DNA from: Bubalus kerabau
Lineage: Eukaryota; Chordata; Mammalia; Artiodactyla; Bovidae
Length of the DNA: 64,000 nt
Assembly (NCBI RefSeq): GCF_029407905.1
Contig: NC_073625.1
Location: 172,008,240-172,072,239, forward strand
Direction of reading: 5' to 3'
This document shows, one piece after another, positions 1 to 10,690 of this stretch (positions within the stretch are counted from its first letter, which is position 1; each line of letters opens with the position of its first letter). The position numbers were made by a program, and so were the translations under genes. The notes below the pieces were generated by a model that saw only the letters and a list, made by a program, of their open reading frames with translations, had not been told where the DNA came from and made no database searches.

Positions 1-140
1 CCCATGGAGGAGGGCATACTAACCCACTCCAGTATTCTTGCCTGGAGAATCCCATGGACAGAGGATCCTGGTGGGCTACAGTCCAGTCCACAGGATCGCA
101 AAGAGTTGGACACAACTGAAGCGACTTAGCATGCACGCAT
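1..140 (+). mobile_element. Bov-A/Bov-tA SINE, cut by window edge
   Basis: This is the Bov-A body (AACCCACTCCAGTATTCTTG, then the AGAGTTGGACACAACTGA end) of a ruminant SINE that depends on BovB for movement. The tRNA-like head, if present, lies before the window. The end runs into TTAGCATGCACGCA. Confidence 0.88.
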
Positions 141-1448
141 TTTTGATGGTGAAGTACTGTGGATCCTATCAGCCCCATTGTTAGCGCTGAACTAGGTGCT
201 CCAACAGCACCACCTTCTATTAACATCAGCACTGGCCTTCAGAATACAGCCACTACTGAACTTCTCAGTGATGTTCATGTCCTCTGACCAGCTCAACCTT
301 TATTCTTCTGGCTTTCTCATGGGATGTAATCCACTAGTACTTTTTTAAATCCTTACTCAGTTTATTCTCTCTAGCATACTCAATTCTCTGAGCCTTTGAT
401 CCCTTCCACCATCTGCCACAGAGTTCTGGAATTTCTACTCCATGTACTTAGACCATCACTTTCTCCAAGCTTCTAAGAGCATTCTAAGAGCTTATCAGTC
501 TCACTCCCCAGGGTGGCAAGTCCCACTTGCCAAGGTGTTAAATCATGTAATCCTGTGAGGTGTTTCCCTACCTATAAACTCCCCTTTAACCAACCTTGTA
601 CTTCCTCCTCACCTTCATCCCCACTTGATCCAGCCTCCCATGCATACTCTTCCAACTCTCGGTACCACGTGCTGACCAGGTACAGCTGCTCCCTCTCCTC
701 CCCCAGCAAGCACATCTCTTCTTTGGTCAGGTGATACTGTGACCTAACTCTAGCTATTGGTCTAAAGAAGAGGTAGAAATAGATCCTGGGAGTGGCTGGG
801 GTATGTTGCTTTTCAAGGCAGAGACGTCCTCCTTGTCTTCAAGAAAGGGGCCACATTAGTCTTTAATAGTGAGGACTTTGACCATATCTATAGGCTCAGA
901 GACTCAGGAGATTCTGGAGATTAAGAGTCTAATTACATCAACCCAGGTGACCCCATTCCAAGTTGCAGAGTCCCACCTTTCTCATCAGGACCCCGAGGTA
1001 GCTGTCATGCCCTGTTTAAGAATTCAACCTCTTCTGGATCACCATCACTCTTAAAATTAGGTCTTAGATTTGATGATGCTGAGTGTTTTCTGCCCTTTGG
1101 CTACAGGAAGTGAGAATCTTTCCATATGCTGCCAAGGAGGCCCTCTGCTTTTCACCCTTCATCTGAAATGGGTGATGAATCACCCTAAGCCTTTCCTGCT
1201 CTCAGTGCCTTGATGTCTCCAACCACCCACTATTCAGTTCTATAATCCTAAAAGAATACTTGCTTTCCCTGAACCGCTTGACTGCCGAGCTATTGCAACT
1301 GCTAGTGAATTCCCTTCCACCGGTATCCCATCCCAGTTCCCCACCAGCAACTGCACCACATATTAGGGGGCTAGTAGCAGTGACGGGGTCCTCCTTGCCA
1401 CCTAGCAAGTGATCCAGCTCCAAAATCGTGTCTTTCTTTTGGGCAGTT
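141..1448. other. No recognised gene or repeat
   Basis: The stretch is mildly pyrimidine-rich (about 350-720). Only ORFs of up to about 73 codons exist, with no recognisable protein. I see no splice-flanked coding block and no repeat family I can name. Confidence 0.5.
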
Positions 1449-1701
1449 CTTTTTTAAAATATTTATTTAGTCTCATCCGATCTTAGTTGTGGCATCTGGG
1501 ATCTTCTGTTGCGGCACACAGGCTTCTCTCTAGTGGCAGTGCCAGAGAGCATGGGGGCTCCGGTGCTCAGGCTCAGAAATTGCAGGGCACAGGCTGTGTT
1601 GCTCCAGGACATGTAGGATCTTAGTTCCCCAACCAGGGATTAAACCTATGACCCCTGCATCGGAAGGTGGATTCTTAACCACTAGACCACAGGGAAGTCC
1701 T
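1449..1701 (-). mobile_element. CHR-type tRNA-derived SINE, long form
   Basis: It begins T-rich with TATTTATT (the reversed A-rich tail) and ends with the reversed head GACCACAGGGAAGTCC. The reversed B-box region reads AACCAGGGATTAAACC. The element is diverged, so probably an older cetartiodactyl copy. Confidence 0.78.
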
Positions 1702-2787
1702 CAGAATCCTTTCTTTTGGCTTCTACTTGCTAGGACTATGTCTGAGACCAACCTTTGTAGGTGAGCTTCCTGGAAAAAGACTCTGAAATTGAGGTTGATT
1801 AGGGTGTCTTGTTGGAAACAACTCCTATAAGCAAGTAAGGAAAGCAGAATGGTGTGGGGTGAGAGAGGGGGTGGGGTGGGTATTTGAATTGTGATTCGAG
1901 GAAGGAAGACCTAAACCAATCCGTGGGGAGCTGTGGAACTAGAATAGCTCCTATATTGAAGATTTTCAATATTGAAGCCAAGGGATCAACCTTTGTACCT
2001 CTGCACCGACCTCCCTTTGTCCAAGGACAGTTTCTGCTGAGCCATCAACAGGCAGCACACCTACCTGCTGGGGAATGTGTTCCCCGGTTCCTAAGGGAGG
2101 AGCTGGAAAGCATATCACAGCATCCACCACACAGCCTAAAGAGAACTCACTACACAAACCTGATCTTGTCAATGCGCTTATTAATAAAAATGAGATTCTA
2201 GGAAAGCATAGCTATGTTTTAATAAGACTTAAAGATCTGGTCAATAAATAATGATGGCAGGGCAGTGAGAAAGACAACATATATCAGAAGTCTAAAAACA
2301 TCATGAACCTAAAATCTCATGACTAGCAGGATGAACAATTAAAAGGTGGACCAGCCAGAGCCATTGACCAGGGTTCTGGTTTAAATCATCTTGAACTTAA
2401 AAAACAGGTCCTGTGTCCAGACCAAGAACCAATGGTCCATCCCAGAGCCTGCCCTCTAAGTTGGTCTGATGAAGTTATTGTTACTTTGGGAAGGTATAAG
2501 AACACAAGTGAGAATGAGGACACAGATTTGGGTAGAAAACACTGAAATCAATAAAACACTGAAATCAATACTGTAAGTAGAAAAATAGGACTGCGATCAT
2601 TGTGATATTCTCTGTGTTTTATCTCCCTCTTGGATGTTTAGAGCATTTAGGAGAATCCTAATACAAGGACCTGTGAAGATTTACTTTGTGAAAGCATTTA
2701 ATCAAATAAATTTCTAAGTTTCAGGGGGGATATCTTCTCAAATTCATCAATTTTGATGTATTAGTTGTATCAAATAGCATGCAACTG
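1702..2787. other. No gene; small hairpin and 17-bp tandem repeat
   Basis: No repeat family is recognised. Positions 1953-1972 form a perfect 8-bp stem with a 4-nt loop (ATATTGAA/TTCAATAT), which is why similar short peptides read out on both strands. Positions 2536-2569 are two perfect copies of AAAACACTGAAATCAAT. Confidence 0.5.
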
Positions 2788-2795
2788 TTTAGAAT

Positions 2796-2924
2796 CAGGA
2801 GGAAATGGCAAACCACTCCAGTATTCTTGCCTGGAAAATTCCATGGAAAGAGGAGCCTGGTGAGCTATAGTCCATGGGGTCACAAAAGAGTCAAACATGA
2901 CTGGAGCATGCACACACACACATA
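2796..2924 (+). mobile_element. Bov-A SINE with 8-bp TSD
   Basis: A Bov-A monomer without tRNA head, ending in a CA-rich tail. TTTAGAAT occurs directly before (2788-2795) and after (2925-2932), the expected target-site duplication. Confidence 0.85.
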
Positions 2925-3190
2925 TTTAGAATATTAATTATTTAATCACTTCTAATGGTTATTGTTTTATAAAATCCAATAAGTTAATAAATTGAGCATG
3001 AAAGGAAGATAGGTAGTAGCAAGTATTCCTCTCCAAACATAAAAAGCCCTTCAGATAGTAAATAATAAAATCAATAGAGACAATATAACGAGTCGTGTCC
3101 CCAGGGTTGGCATAGAATGTATAATTTGATATATATTGGTTTTGCTGTAACCACAAAATTCATTCTCTATATTTAAAAGACACCACTCAA

Positions 3191-3369
3191 GGGACACGCC
3201 TGGTGAAGCAGTGGTTGAGTCCATCTTGCAGTGCAGGGAACACAAGATTGATGCCTGTTCGGGGACTAAGATCCCACATGCCATGGGGCAACCAAGACCA
3301 CTCGCCACAATGGAAATCCTGCTTGCTGCAACCAAGACCTGCCACAGCCAAATAAATAAAATAAAAAAT
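3191..3369 (+). mobile_element. CHR-type SINE
   Basis: The head GGGACACGCCTGGTGAAGCA is followed by a degenerate B box, the CCCACATGCCATGGGGCAAC segment and an A-rich AAATAAATAAAATAAAA tail. It is diverged at many positions. Confidence 0.78.
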
Positions 3370-4514
3370 TTTAAAAGCACAACCCAACAAAAGGCAGTTC
3401 AAAGCTAAATATAAGTAATTGGATATCATCCACGACTTCTACCTCTTTCTGTCTGTCATTCCCATTTGCCAGACAATTGTGAGCTGACTCTACACGCAAA
3501 CACTGATGGAATTCTCTTGGTTGGCTGTGATCCAGGAGGAGCTTTTTATCTGCCTCTCAGTCGACCCCTTCCATCCTTTGCTCTTCCTGGAAGGCAGCAG
3601 AGAGTGTGCCAGCATCCCAGCAAATATCAGCTGGAATTGGTTATTGTTGGTGACTCTATCCAAAGTCATTTCCACTGATAAGCTTGCTTGACTCCCCAGG
3701 GTGGAAGAAAACCAGAAAAATCAACACAAATTCAGAATAATTTTTGTATGATACAATAAATAGAAAATGCAAAACTACTCACACTTCAGAGAAGCCAAGA
3801 TCCAGGCAAAGATTCAGATTTTAAAACCGGTTCCCTGTTTTTAAGTACTCTGGCTTAAAAGCACTGTCTCCTAAGTACTCAAGTTTCCAAAATGCACACT
3901 GTGCACTTAAAATGAGTCTCCTGGATGTATTCAAACAAACCCCAATGAGCTTATTCCCTTTCCTCTGTAAAGCAGTTTAGCTCTGCACCTGCAATGGGAA
4001 CTCCCTGTCCTTAGACTCACAACCTCTCACGGAAGTTTTTAATCCTCATGTAGAATGTAGGTGTGAGAGCTTCCTGCTGACCTGACTCAAAGCCACTTTG
4101 ACGTCCAAAAGAGTGAGCACACAGTGCCCACTCTGTTCTCACAGATTTGTTTGTGTTTTGGGGTTTTCTGTTTTGATTTGTTTTCAACTCTTGATTTCCT
4201 TTTGATTTTATGTTGAGTTTTATTTACTTTTTAAGTCCCTTTGCTGAACCAGCTCATCATCAAATATCAGCCAAGTTGGCCTGGAGTTGCCCTAGTAGGG
4301 GGGACAGGGTAGGGGGGCGGGGTGGTGGTGAGCAGGATGTGTGGTTGATGCCAAGCCTGACTACCATCCTTCAGCACTCCTTCTTCCCAACAGATCCACA
4401 AAACATGGAGACTATTGTCCCCTGGAGAAAGAATTTCCTTGTCCTCCAAGGAAACTTTCCCCAAAGCGCGGTGAAGGAGAGGAAAAATCTCTGATCTCCA
4501 GGGGCCTTGATCCC
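3370..4514. other. No recognised gene or repeat
   Basis: Apart from a G-rich motif near 4300 I recognise nothing. ORFs reach 112 codons on the minus strand (4267-4605), but that frame runs into a MIR and resembles no protein I know. Confidence 0.5.
4298..4325 (+). other. G-quadruplex-type motif
   Basis: Four G-runs of at least three (GGGGGG, GGG, GGGGGG, GGGG) are separated by short loops of 1-4 bases. The motif lies in DNA with no recognised repeat and fits the standard G4 pattern. Folding or function is not shown. Confidence 0.6.
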
Positions 4515-4612
4515 AGCCCAGCACTGCCACTAGCTGGCTGAAGACCTCAGGCAAGTCACCTCCCCTTTCTGTGTCTGGGTGCTCCTTGGTAAAATGAAGG
4601 CACAAGATTAGA
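4515..4612 (+). mobile_element. MIR SINE fragment
   Basis: The order 'CACTGCCACTAGCTGGCTG ... CAGGCAAGTCACCTCCCC ... GGTAAAATGAAGG' matches the core and tRNA-related part of the mammalian-wide MIR element. It is a short, old, partial copy. Confidence 0.65.
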
Positions 4613-4663
4613 TCATGTAATAAGAAGTCTGGCTCTTTTATGATCAGCAGTTGGAATTGACAG

Positions 4664-5062
4664 TCTGGTTTTCTTTTAGCATTATATCTTTTTTTTTTAA
4701 TATTTATTTATTTATTTTTGGCTGTGCTGAGTTTCTCTCGTTGTGGTTCGTGGGGGCTACTCTTCATAGTGGTGCGTGCGCTCCTCACGGCGGTGGCTCC
4801 CCGAGGCGGTGGCTCCCCGAGGCGGTGGCTCCCCGAGGCGGTGGCTCCCCGTGGCGGTGGCTTCTCTTGCTGTGGAGCACAGGCTCTAGGTCCATGGACT
4901 TCAGTAGGTGCAGCATGTGGGCTCTAGAGCACAGGCTTTGGTAACTGTGGCACACGGGGTTAGTTGCTCCTCAGCATGTGGGATCTTCCCGGATCAGGGA
5001 TTGAACTCAAGTCCCCTACATTGGCAGGTGGATTCTTATCCACGGCGCCACCAGGGAAGTCC
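4664..5062 (-). mobile_element. CHR-type SINE, long form, 12-bp TSD
   Basis: The reversed head GGCGCCACCAGGGAAGTCC ends the element. TGGAATTGACAG occurs on both sides (4652-4663 and 5063-5074). Between the left repeat and the T-run at 4689 lie about 25 bases that are not SINE, as expected if the source transcript read past the element before its tail. The inside carries a 16-bp minisatellite (separate entry). Confidence 0.85.
4789..4862. repeat. 16-bp GC-rich minisatellite inside a SINE
   Basis: GGCGGTGGCTCCCCGA is repeated four times (4789-4852; the fourth copy ends GT) plus a 10-base partial fifth copy. Each unit carries two CpG dinucleotides. It looks like a local expansion of the CHR body, since ordinary CHR copies do not show it. 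Confidence 0.9.
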
Positions 5063-5074
5063 TGGAATTGACAG

Positions 5075-5914
5075 CTTTTAACTTTCTCTTTCCCTCTTCC
5101 CCTTCTGCCCCACATCTGGAAAAGCTGAAAAGAAATCCCAGATGTTCCCTCCAAGGACTTTCAAGTCACTCAAGCTTCTGCCAGCACATGGGAACCCAGT
5201 TCTATCCCCAAAAGGCTACAAAAACCACAACCAGTCTCCCATTCCTCAGCTCTCAGGCTATTTTTGGAACCACCCAGGACTGACTCTGCTCTCCCAGGAG
5301 TGCCTCATTATGTGACTAGCAAAGTTTTTCCTCCCCTCTTGAGATGTGGCTTAATCAGTCTCAACATTTGAACCAAATTTAGTGTTGAAGTGTATCCATT
5401 TCTACAGGGTGGTCACAGCAGATGGCTTCCAAGACCTTTGTTCTAAAGCAACACTTCCAGGAGAAAAGAAAAGTTGTCTCCATATGGAAATTAACAGTTT
5501 CTAGTGATCTTGAAAAATAAAAAGATGAAATCAACTTTAATAATACAGTCTATTTAATCCAATATAGCCGAAGTATTAGCATTTTCAACACATAATCAAC
5601 AAAAAAGTATTAAGGAGATATTTTAGCATTATTTATTTTCATATAGACGTTTCCAGCCTCTGGTAACTTTTTTGTGCTACAGCACATCATCATTTGTACC
5701 AGCCACACTTCAAGTGCTCAAAATTCACAGTTTTGGCTACAGTTTTGGACGGTACAGTTCTAAGAGATCCTAATGAACCATTGTTGTTAATAAAAGTATT
5801 ACTATATTCATCAAAACTAAGATGCCATAATTATGAAATATGTTCGTATTCATATGTCATATAAAATTGTAATTATAAGGCCATAAATTGTCAAATGAAT
5901 TCAAAATTCAGAGA
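5075..5914. other. No recognised gene or repeat
   Basis: AT-rich towards the right end. There are no long ORFs and no repeat family I can name. Confidence 0.5.
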
Positions 5915-6140
5915 TATTAAAAAGTGTACCTTAGATATTTAAAGTGTACCTTAGAATTGATTTAAAAATATATATTAAATGTATATACATAATACATATA
6001 TATACATAATATGCATAGTATACTTATATACTATATGTATTATGTATATATACCTTAGAAGTGATTAAAATATATATTTAACATATATACATTATATATA
6101 TTACATGTATATAATGTGTGTGTGTGTGTGTGTGTGTATA
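5915..6140. repeat. AT-rich duplicated and palindromic tract, (TG)n
   Basis: GTGTACCTTAGA recurs near 5924 and 5943, and related TACCTTAGAA blocks (about 5948 and 6051) are each followed by similar AT-rich sequence, giving a diverged tandem duplication of about 105 bp. Between them ATACATAATACATA is mirrored by TATGTATTATGTAT. A (TG)n run closes the tract at about 6116-6137. Confidence 0.75.
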
Positions 6141-6153
6141 TACACATACATAT

Positions 6154-6232
6154 ATGGTTAGTCAAAAGTTTCATTAGGATTTTTCCTTAAGATCTTATAG
6201 AAAAACCCAAAAAAACTTTTTGGCCAACTCTA
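6154..6232. mobile_element. Mariner-type MITE
   Basis: The left arm GGTTAGTCAAAAGTTTCATT and the right arm ending ACTTTTTGGCCAACTC are imperfect inverted repeats enclosing a few bases (CTTAAGATCTTATA). The arms match the terminal repeat I know from ruminant mariner elements (GGTTGGCCAAAAAGTT). TA-rich DNA flanks both ends, in keeping with TA target choice. There is no transposase; only the two ends remain. Confidence 0.75.
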
Positions 6233-6260
6233 TATATACTAGTGTATATATATATACTAG

Positions 6261-6633
6261 AAGAATTGATGCTTTTGAACTGTGGTGTTGGAGAAGACTC
6301 TTGAGACTGCAAGGAGCTCCAACCAGTCCATTCTGAAGGAGATCAGCCCTGGATTTCTTTGGAAGGAATGATGCTAAAGCTGAAACTCCAGTACTTTGGC
6401 CACCTCATGCAAAGAGCTGACTCATTGGAAAAGACTCTGATGCTGGGAGGGATTGGGGGCAGGAGGAGAAGGGGACAATAGAGGATGAGATGGCTGGATG
6501 GCATCACTGACTCGATGGACGTGAGTCTTAGTGAACTCTGGGAGTTGGTGATGGACAGGGAGGCCTGGCGTGCTGCGATTCATGGAGTCGCAAAGAGTCG
6601 GACACGACTGAGCAACTGATCTGATCTGATCTG
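6261..6633 (+). mobile_element. BovB LINE 3' end, 11-bp TSD
   Basis: A 5'-truncated RTE-type LINE covering the C-terminal end of the reverse-transcriptase ORF and the short 3' end, with tail (CTGAT)n rather than poly(A). ATATATACTAG flanks it at 6250-6260 and 6634-6644. Relative to the other copies a few bases of AGAGTCCCTTGG are missing after CTCTTGAGA, breaking the frame. Confidence 0.93.
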
Positions 6634-6868
6634 ATATATACTAGTTTTCCATAAAAGGCCAGACATCTGGGTAAGCTGTGAGGTGAGAAAATCAGTGTCT
6701 TTGGTGTTCTTACCCATTTCTACCAGATTCTCTCTCTCCCCTTTGACCCTCTCCACTTAGTTCCTGCCAATCCTTGCTTTAATTATCATTTGGTGATGAG
6801 TGAGCACTCACTAATAAGCACTCATTGTATTACAGAAACCCTTGATGTGGCACTTGTATTTTCAGATA

Positions 6869-7046
6869 GGACATTTTATTGAGCCCTGTGCCATGCAATG
6901 AGCTCATTTAATCCTTCCAGCAACCCTGATTTAAGCATTATTTTCATTTCCATGGCAGGGATGGGGAAGAGCAGACTCAGGAACCCAAGATCAAACGGTA
7001 TCTAGATGGCAAGTTTGGCTTCAAACCTAGGTGTATCTAACAGCCC
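6869..7046 (-). mobile_element. MIR SINE
   Basis: Read left to right it shows the reversed MIR order: TTATTGAGCCCTGTGCCATG, CTCATTTAATCCTTCCAGCA, then the GGGAAGAGCAGACTCAGG part and the area where the acquired-sequence core is degenerate. Confidence 0.68.
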
Positions 7047-7067
7047 AGGTATTTTCTCTGTAACCAA

Positions 7068-7275
7068 AAAAGGTGACTCAGACAGTAAAGAATCCACCTT
7101 CAATGCAGGAGACTCGGGTTCAGTCCTTGAGTTAGAAAGATCCTCTGGAGGAGGAAACGGCAACCCACTCCAGTAGTCTTGCCTGGGAAATCCCATGGAC
7201 AGAGGAACTTAGAGGGCTACAGTCCATGGGGTCACAAAAGAGTCAGACACAAGTTAGTGACTAAACAACCACCAC
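7068..7275 (+). mobile_element. Bov-tA SINE
   Basis: A tRNA-like head with B-box-like GGGTTCAGTCC is followed by the Bov-A body (AACCCACTCCAGTAGTCTTG) and an end with ACTAAACAACCACCACCA. No clear TSD was found. Confidence 0.88.
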
Positions 7276-8089
7276 CAGGATGACAAGTAGGGTCCCAGAA
7301 GGCAGCACTCTTTCCTAATAAGACCTCCTCACCCCTTCACAGATGCCTGAGGCTGGCACTGTCGACGGCCTCTCCATCAGAAACCCCATCAGACGTCAGC
7401 TCTGGCCACAGCATTTGGCCACCTGTGGTGATTCAGCAGGTTTCCTCTGCAAGTCTCCAAGAAGCGTTGAAACCAAAAATTCCCCTTCAAAAATAATGCA
7501 CCATCCTGAGCACCACGGAAATGCCTCAGTGAGCAAATGCAAATGCACACACATAAAGAAAGGACTGAATTGTGCATTTTTGGACGTGAGACTACACAGT
7601 TGAGTGGCCATGGCCCATCACTCAGGACACAGGGTCTACACAACTGCAGTTCTCAGGAGTCCATCGGTCACAGCTGGGTAGATGTGACTTGTTTTTCTTC
7701 TCTACACTTGACAGCAGCCTCCCAAAGACCTCAGTCAGGACTGAAGGGCTACCTGGCAAGCCAGCCGGATTGAATTCCAACCCAGCTCAGCCAGCTGGAA
7801 TGTGAGAAGTGGGTATTCTTCAGGATAACCAGGATCAAGGCAGCACATGGCATAAACAATACTTTGAAACACACAAGCAAAGAACCCGTCAACCAAGGCT
7901 CTCAGCTGAAGGTGTGGGTAGGTATCAAAACTGCTCATCATTCTTACAGATAATTTAGAAAGGTACAGAAAGAATGACTATTATGTTTTGCAATGTCTGG
8001 GGTTTCTGATGTGACCATGGGAATGCGTGGAGTAGTGGGGTGGAGGGGAAGCAGCATAATTATCTGAAGTTTTCTTCACTCAAATAATC
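7276..8089. other. No recognised gene or repeat
   Basis: Overlapping ORFs of 68-86 codons occur on both strands at 7343-7941. They overlap each other in competing frames and resemble no known protein, so I do not call a gene. Confidence 0.5.
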
Positions 8090-8402
8090 TGGTTCCTGGG
8101 TGGGAATGACTTAAAGGCTGAGCTCAGCTGGGATGGTTAACCAAAATGCCTATGCATAGCCCCACAGAGTGACTTGGGTTTCCCCACAGTATGGTGCGCT
8201 CATAATAGCTGGACTTCATTCATTGGGCTCCCAACGTGAATGTTTCAATGAACAGGGGGGAAGCTGTATCACCTTTTATGAATCAGCCTAGGAAGCCATC
8301 TAGCATAATTTCCATGATAGTCTATGGGTTGAATCAGTCATAAGCCCACCCAGACTCAAGGAAAGATTAAAAAAACTCCATCTCTCAATGGAAGGAGTAT
8401 CA
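8090..8402. mobile_element. Ancient mammalian repeat, family not named
   Basis: The run GGAAGCTGTATCACCTTTTATGA, the AGCCCACCCAGACTCAAGG block and CTCTCAATGGAAGGAGTATC recall an old interspersed element I have seen elsewhere in mammals, but I cannot place the family or strand safely. Confidence 0.35.
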
Positions 8403-9502
8403 GGGAAAAAAAAAAAAAAAAGGACCAATTTTTTAAAGCCAGTACTGTTAGCAAAAAAAAAAAAAAAAAGCATGGACAAGTAACAGTAACAACCTTCGGA
8501 TCAGAAATGAATTTCATTTTCAAAAAACAATCCCAGAATAACTGCAATTTTAGAAAACTAACAACATTTTGCAAACCTTGCTAGAGTGGATTTTCTTTTC
8601 AGCCTTGAGGTTGCAAGACAGACCACCTACCCACCGACTTCATCTATAATTTAGCAATCAGTCAGGCAAGTACTTTTCAAAATATATGAAGAACACATTC
8701 TCTACTCCCTAGGAGTTGAAAAGTTTAATGAGAAAAAATGAGCTGGTTTACAGATTCTTTTCTTTAGCCTTTTCCATTGGTTGGAAGTTCTGCATGCTTC
8801 CTAGCTAGTTCTGCCACTCATGTAAAATGAGCCCAAGTTCATTTTACTGTGTTTGCTCTAGCTTAGCCACCTGTAAAATGGAGCTAGCCATCCCTGGAGA
8901 GCGGGTTCTTGTGGCTCCTTTTCTCTATTTACAACAGACTGTCAGGTCCGTGGAGACTGTGCTGTTTAAATGCAAAATGTTGCGACTATCATTTCATTAC
9001 TTGAAAAACTAAACAGCACAAGGATGCTTCTGTTGCCACGTTGCTAGGTAACCAACAGATCTCCCTGTCTGCACGTAAATGTTGAGACTCACTGCAGTTT
9101 TGCACCAGGGCAGCCCTTCTTAAGCTGAGATGAAGGTGAGAGAGAGAGGTGGCTGACCTAGAGTCAAATTGCTATGGTCATCACTGGGAAGAGAGGGGAT
9201 TTAGCTCCCAAGTACCATGGCAGGCTCCGCTTGATCTTTGAATCTCACAACTCAGCTCATAGTATCAATGCTAGAGATGGGCTCAACAACAAGACAGGCT
9301 TAGTGCTGACAAAGTTGAGATTGCTTCTCTGAAGGAGCCAAGCCCACATCCACTTCATTTTCTGGAGAGTAAGGGTTGTGATAATCAAATGTGAGAAGCA
9401 GACAATAATACTGGAATGTCTTTCATATACTCAAGGCATGGCATTGCCTTTCTGACACATTTGACCACATTTTTTAAAGGGAGGAGAAAACAATCATATG
9501 CT
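8403..9502. other. No gene; two poly(A) tracts
   Basis: Poly(A) runs lie at about 8405-8421 and 8453-8469. No element could be tied to either. The rest, including 8820-9060, is unrecognised. Confidence 0.5.
9040..9052. promoter_or_regulatory. X-box-like RFX motif
   Basis: GTTGCTAGGTAAC is a near-palindrome close to the RFX-factor X-box consensus (two GTTGC/RGYAAC half-sites). A second half-site-like GTTGCC lies just upstream at 9032. Sequence match only; binding is not shown. Confidence 0.35.
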
Positions 9503-9509
9503 ATTAATT

Positions 9510-9717
9510 GTTGTTTAGTCATTACATCATGTCGGATTCTTTTCCAACCCCATGGACTGTAGCCCACCAGGCTCCTCTGTGCATGGGACTTCTCAAGCAA
9601 GAATACTGGAGTGGGTTGCCCTTTTCTTCTCCAGGGGATCTTTCTGACCCAGGGATTGAACGCATATCTCCTGCATTGGCAGGTGAGTTCTTTACCACTG
9701 AGCCATCAAGAAAGCCC
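9510..9717 (-). mobile_element. Bov-tA SINE, 7-bp TSD
   Basis: Reversed Bov-A body (CCCATGGACTGTAGCCCACC) followed by the reversed tRNA head (CCCAGGGATTGAACGC ... TTTACCACTGAGCC). ATTAATT lies at 9503-9509 and 9718-9724. Confidence 0.9.
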
Positions 9718-9863
9718 ATTAATTCTATTTATATGAGCCATTAAAATATTCTTTCTGGGGCTGAGTAATCTTCTATTGGCAGTCCCAAGGCAGATGCTAT
9801 TGGAAATGCCTAAAGGAAGATAATTTCTCCCAGATATGACATTTAGACACAATGACAAGTAAC

Positions 9864-9899
9864 CACACACACACACACAACACACACACGCACACACAG
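9864..9899. repeat. (CA)n microsatellite, interrupted
   Basis: CA repeats with interruptions AACAC and CGCAC. Confidence 0.9.
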
Positions 9900-10389
9900 A
9901 AGGAGTTCTCTCCCAGCATACCTCCAGGTAAATGCTATTTAATGAATATACTCTATTGCTAAAGAAAACTTTCCAGAAGCTTTACCCTGGTGAGTCTTTG
10001 TCTCTTTAATAACAATTTAAATCTGGCAGCAGCACCCCCGCCCCCACTCTCAAAAACCCAGGGATATTTTCTCCCTGGCCATGCAACCATGAAGAGTAAT
10101 TTTAGAAAAGTCTGAAATGATCTCATCAATGGGGATGTGATATTCAGTATTCATCTGAAATCCTCTACCCATCTGTTTCCTTCTAGAGCAACATGGGAGA
10201 AAAAAACAAGGAAACCAATAAAGTTGTTACAAATGAATAGGGGAAGGAGGGAAGGACAGAGGAGGGGAGTGAGAAAGTAAAATGGAGACAGATGGAAATC
10301 AAGCTGTTGTAGAATTCTGCTGGGACAAGGCAGAGATGGGAGTGGTGATGATTCTTCCTCAGAAAACCAAGAAGTTCGCTAATCTGTCA
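9900..10389. other. No recognised gene or repeat
   Basis: Contains a purine-rich patch at 10220-10290. Nothing else is recognised. Confidence 0.45.
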
Positions 10390-10690
10390 CCAAGGATGTA
10401 CTGGGCACTTGTTCTAGGTGCTAGGGAGCCACAGCAGAGCCCTGGCAGGGAGGTACAGTCAGGACAGGAAAACCAGTAAGCACACAAGTCAATGCATATT
10501 TACAGACGGCATGGGAGCCAGGAAGGAAACCCCCAGGATGCCCTGAGCAAATACAGCTGGGAGAACTGATTTAGACCTGCAAGAAGTGGAAGACCAACCT
10601 CAGTTGGTGACATTTGCTCTTGAGAAACACTGGGAGCCTGTGGAAGGCAGTCAGGAAAGAGGCGGAGCTCTCAGGCTGCTCAGCATCAGG
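10390..10690 (-). mobile_element. L2-family LINE 3' region, decayed
   Basis: Reversed L2 3'-end wording is visible: GGGCACTTGTTCTAGGTGCT, then GGTGACATTTGCTCTTGAGA and GGGAGCCTGTGGAAGGCAGT. The two overlapping ORFs of about 100 codons here (10586-10928) are chance frames across this remnant. Confidence 0.5.

Noticed and set aside
4789..4862. Regular repeats with CRISPR-like look
   Set aside because: The 16-bp units are directly adjacent without spacers, inside a SINE in a mammalian genome: a minisatellite.
8403..8470. Two poly(A) tracts as tails of retrocopies
   Set aside because: No flanking target duplications or upstream element could be found for either tract.
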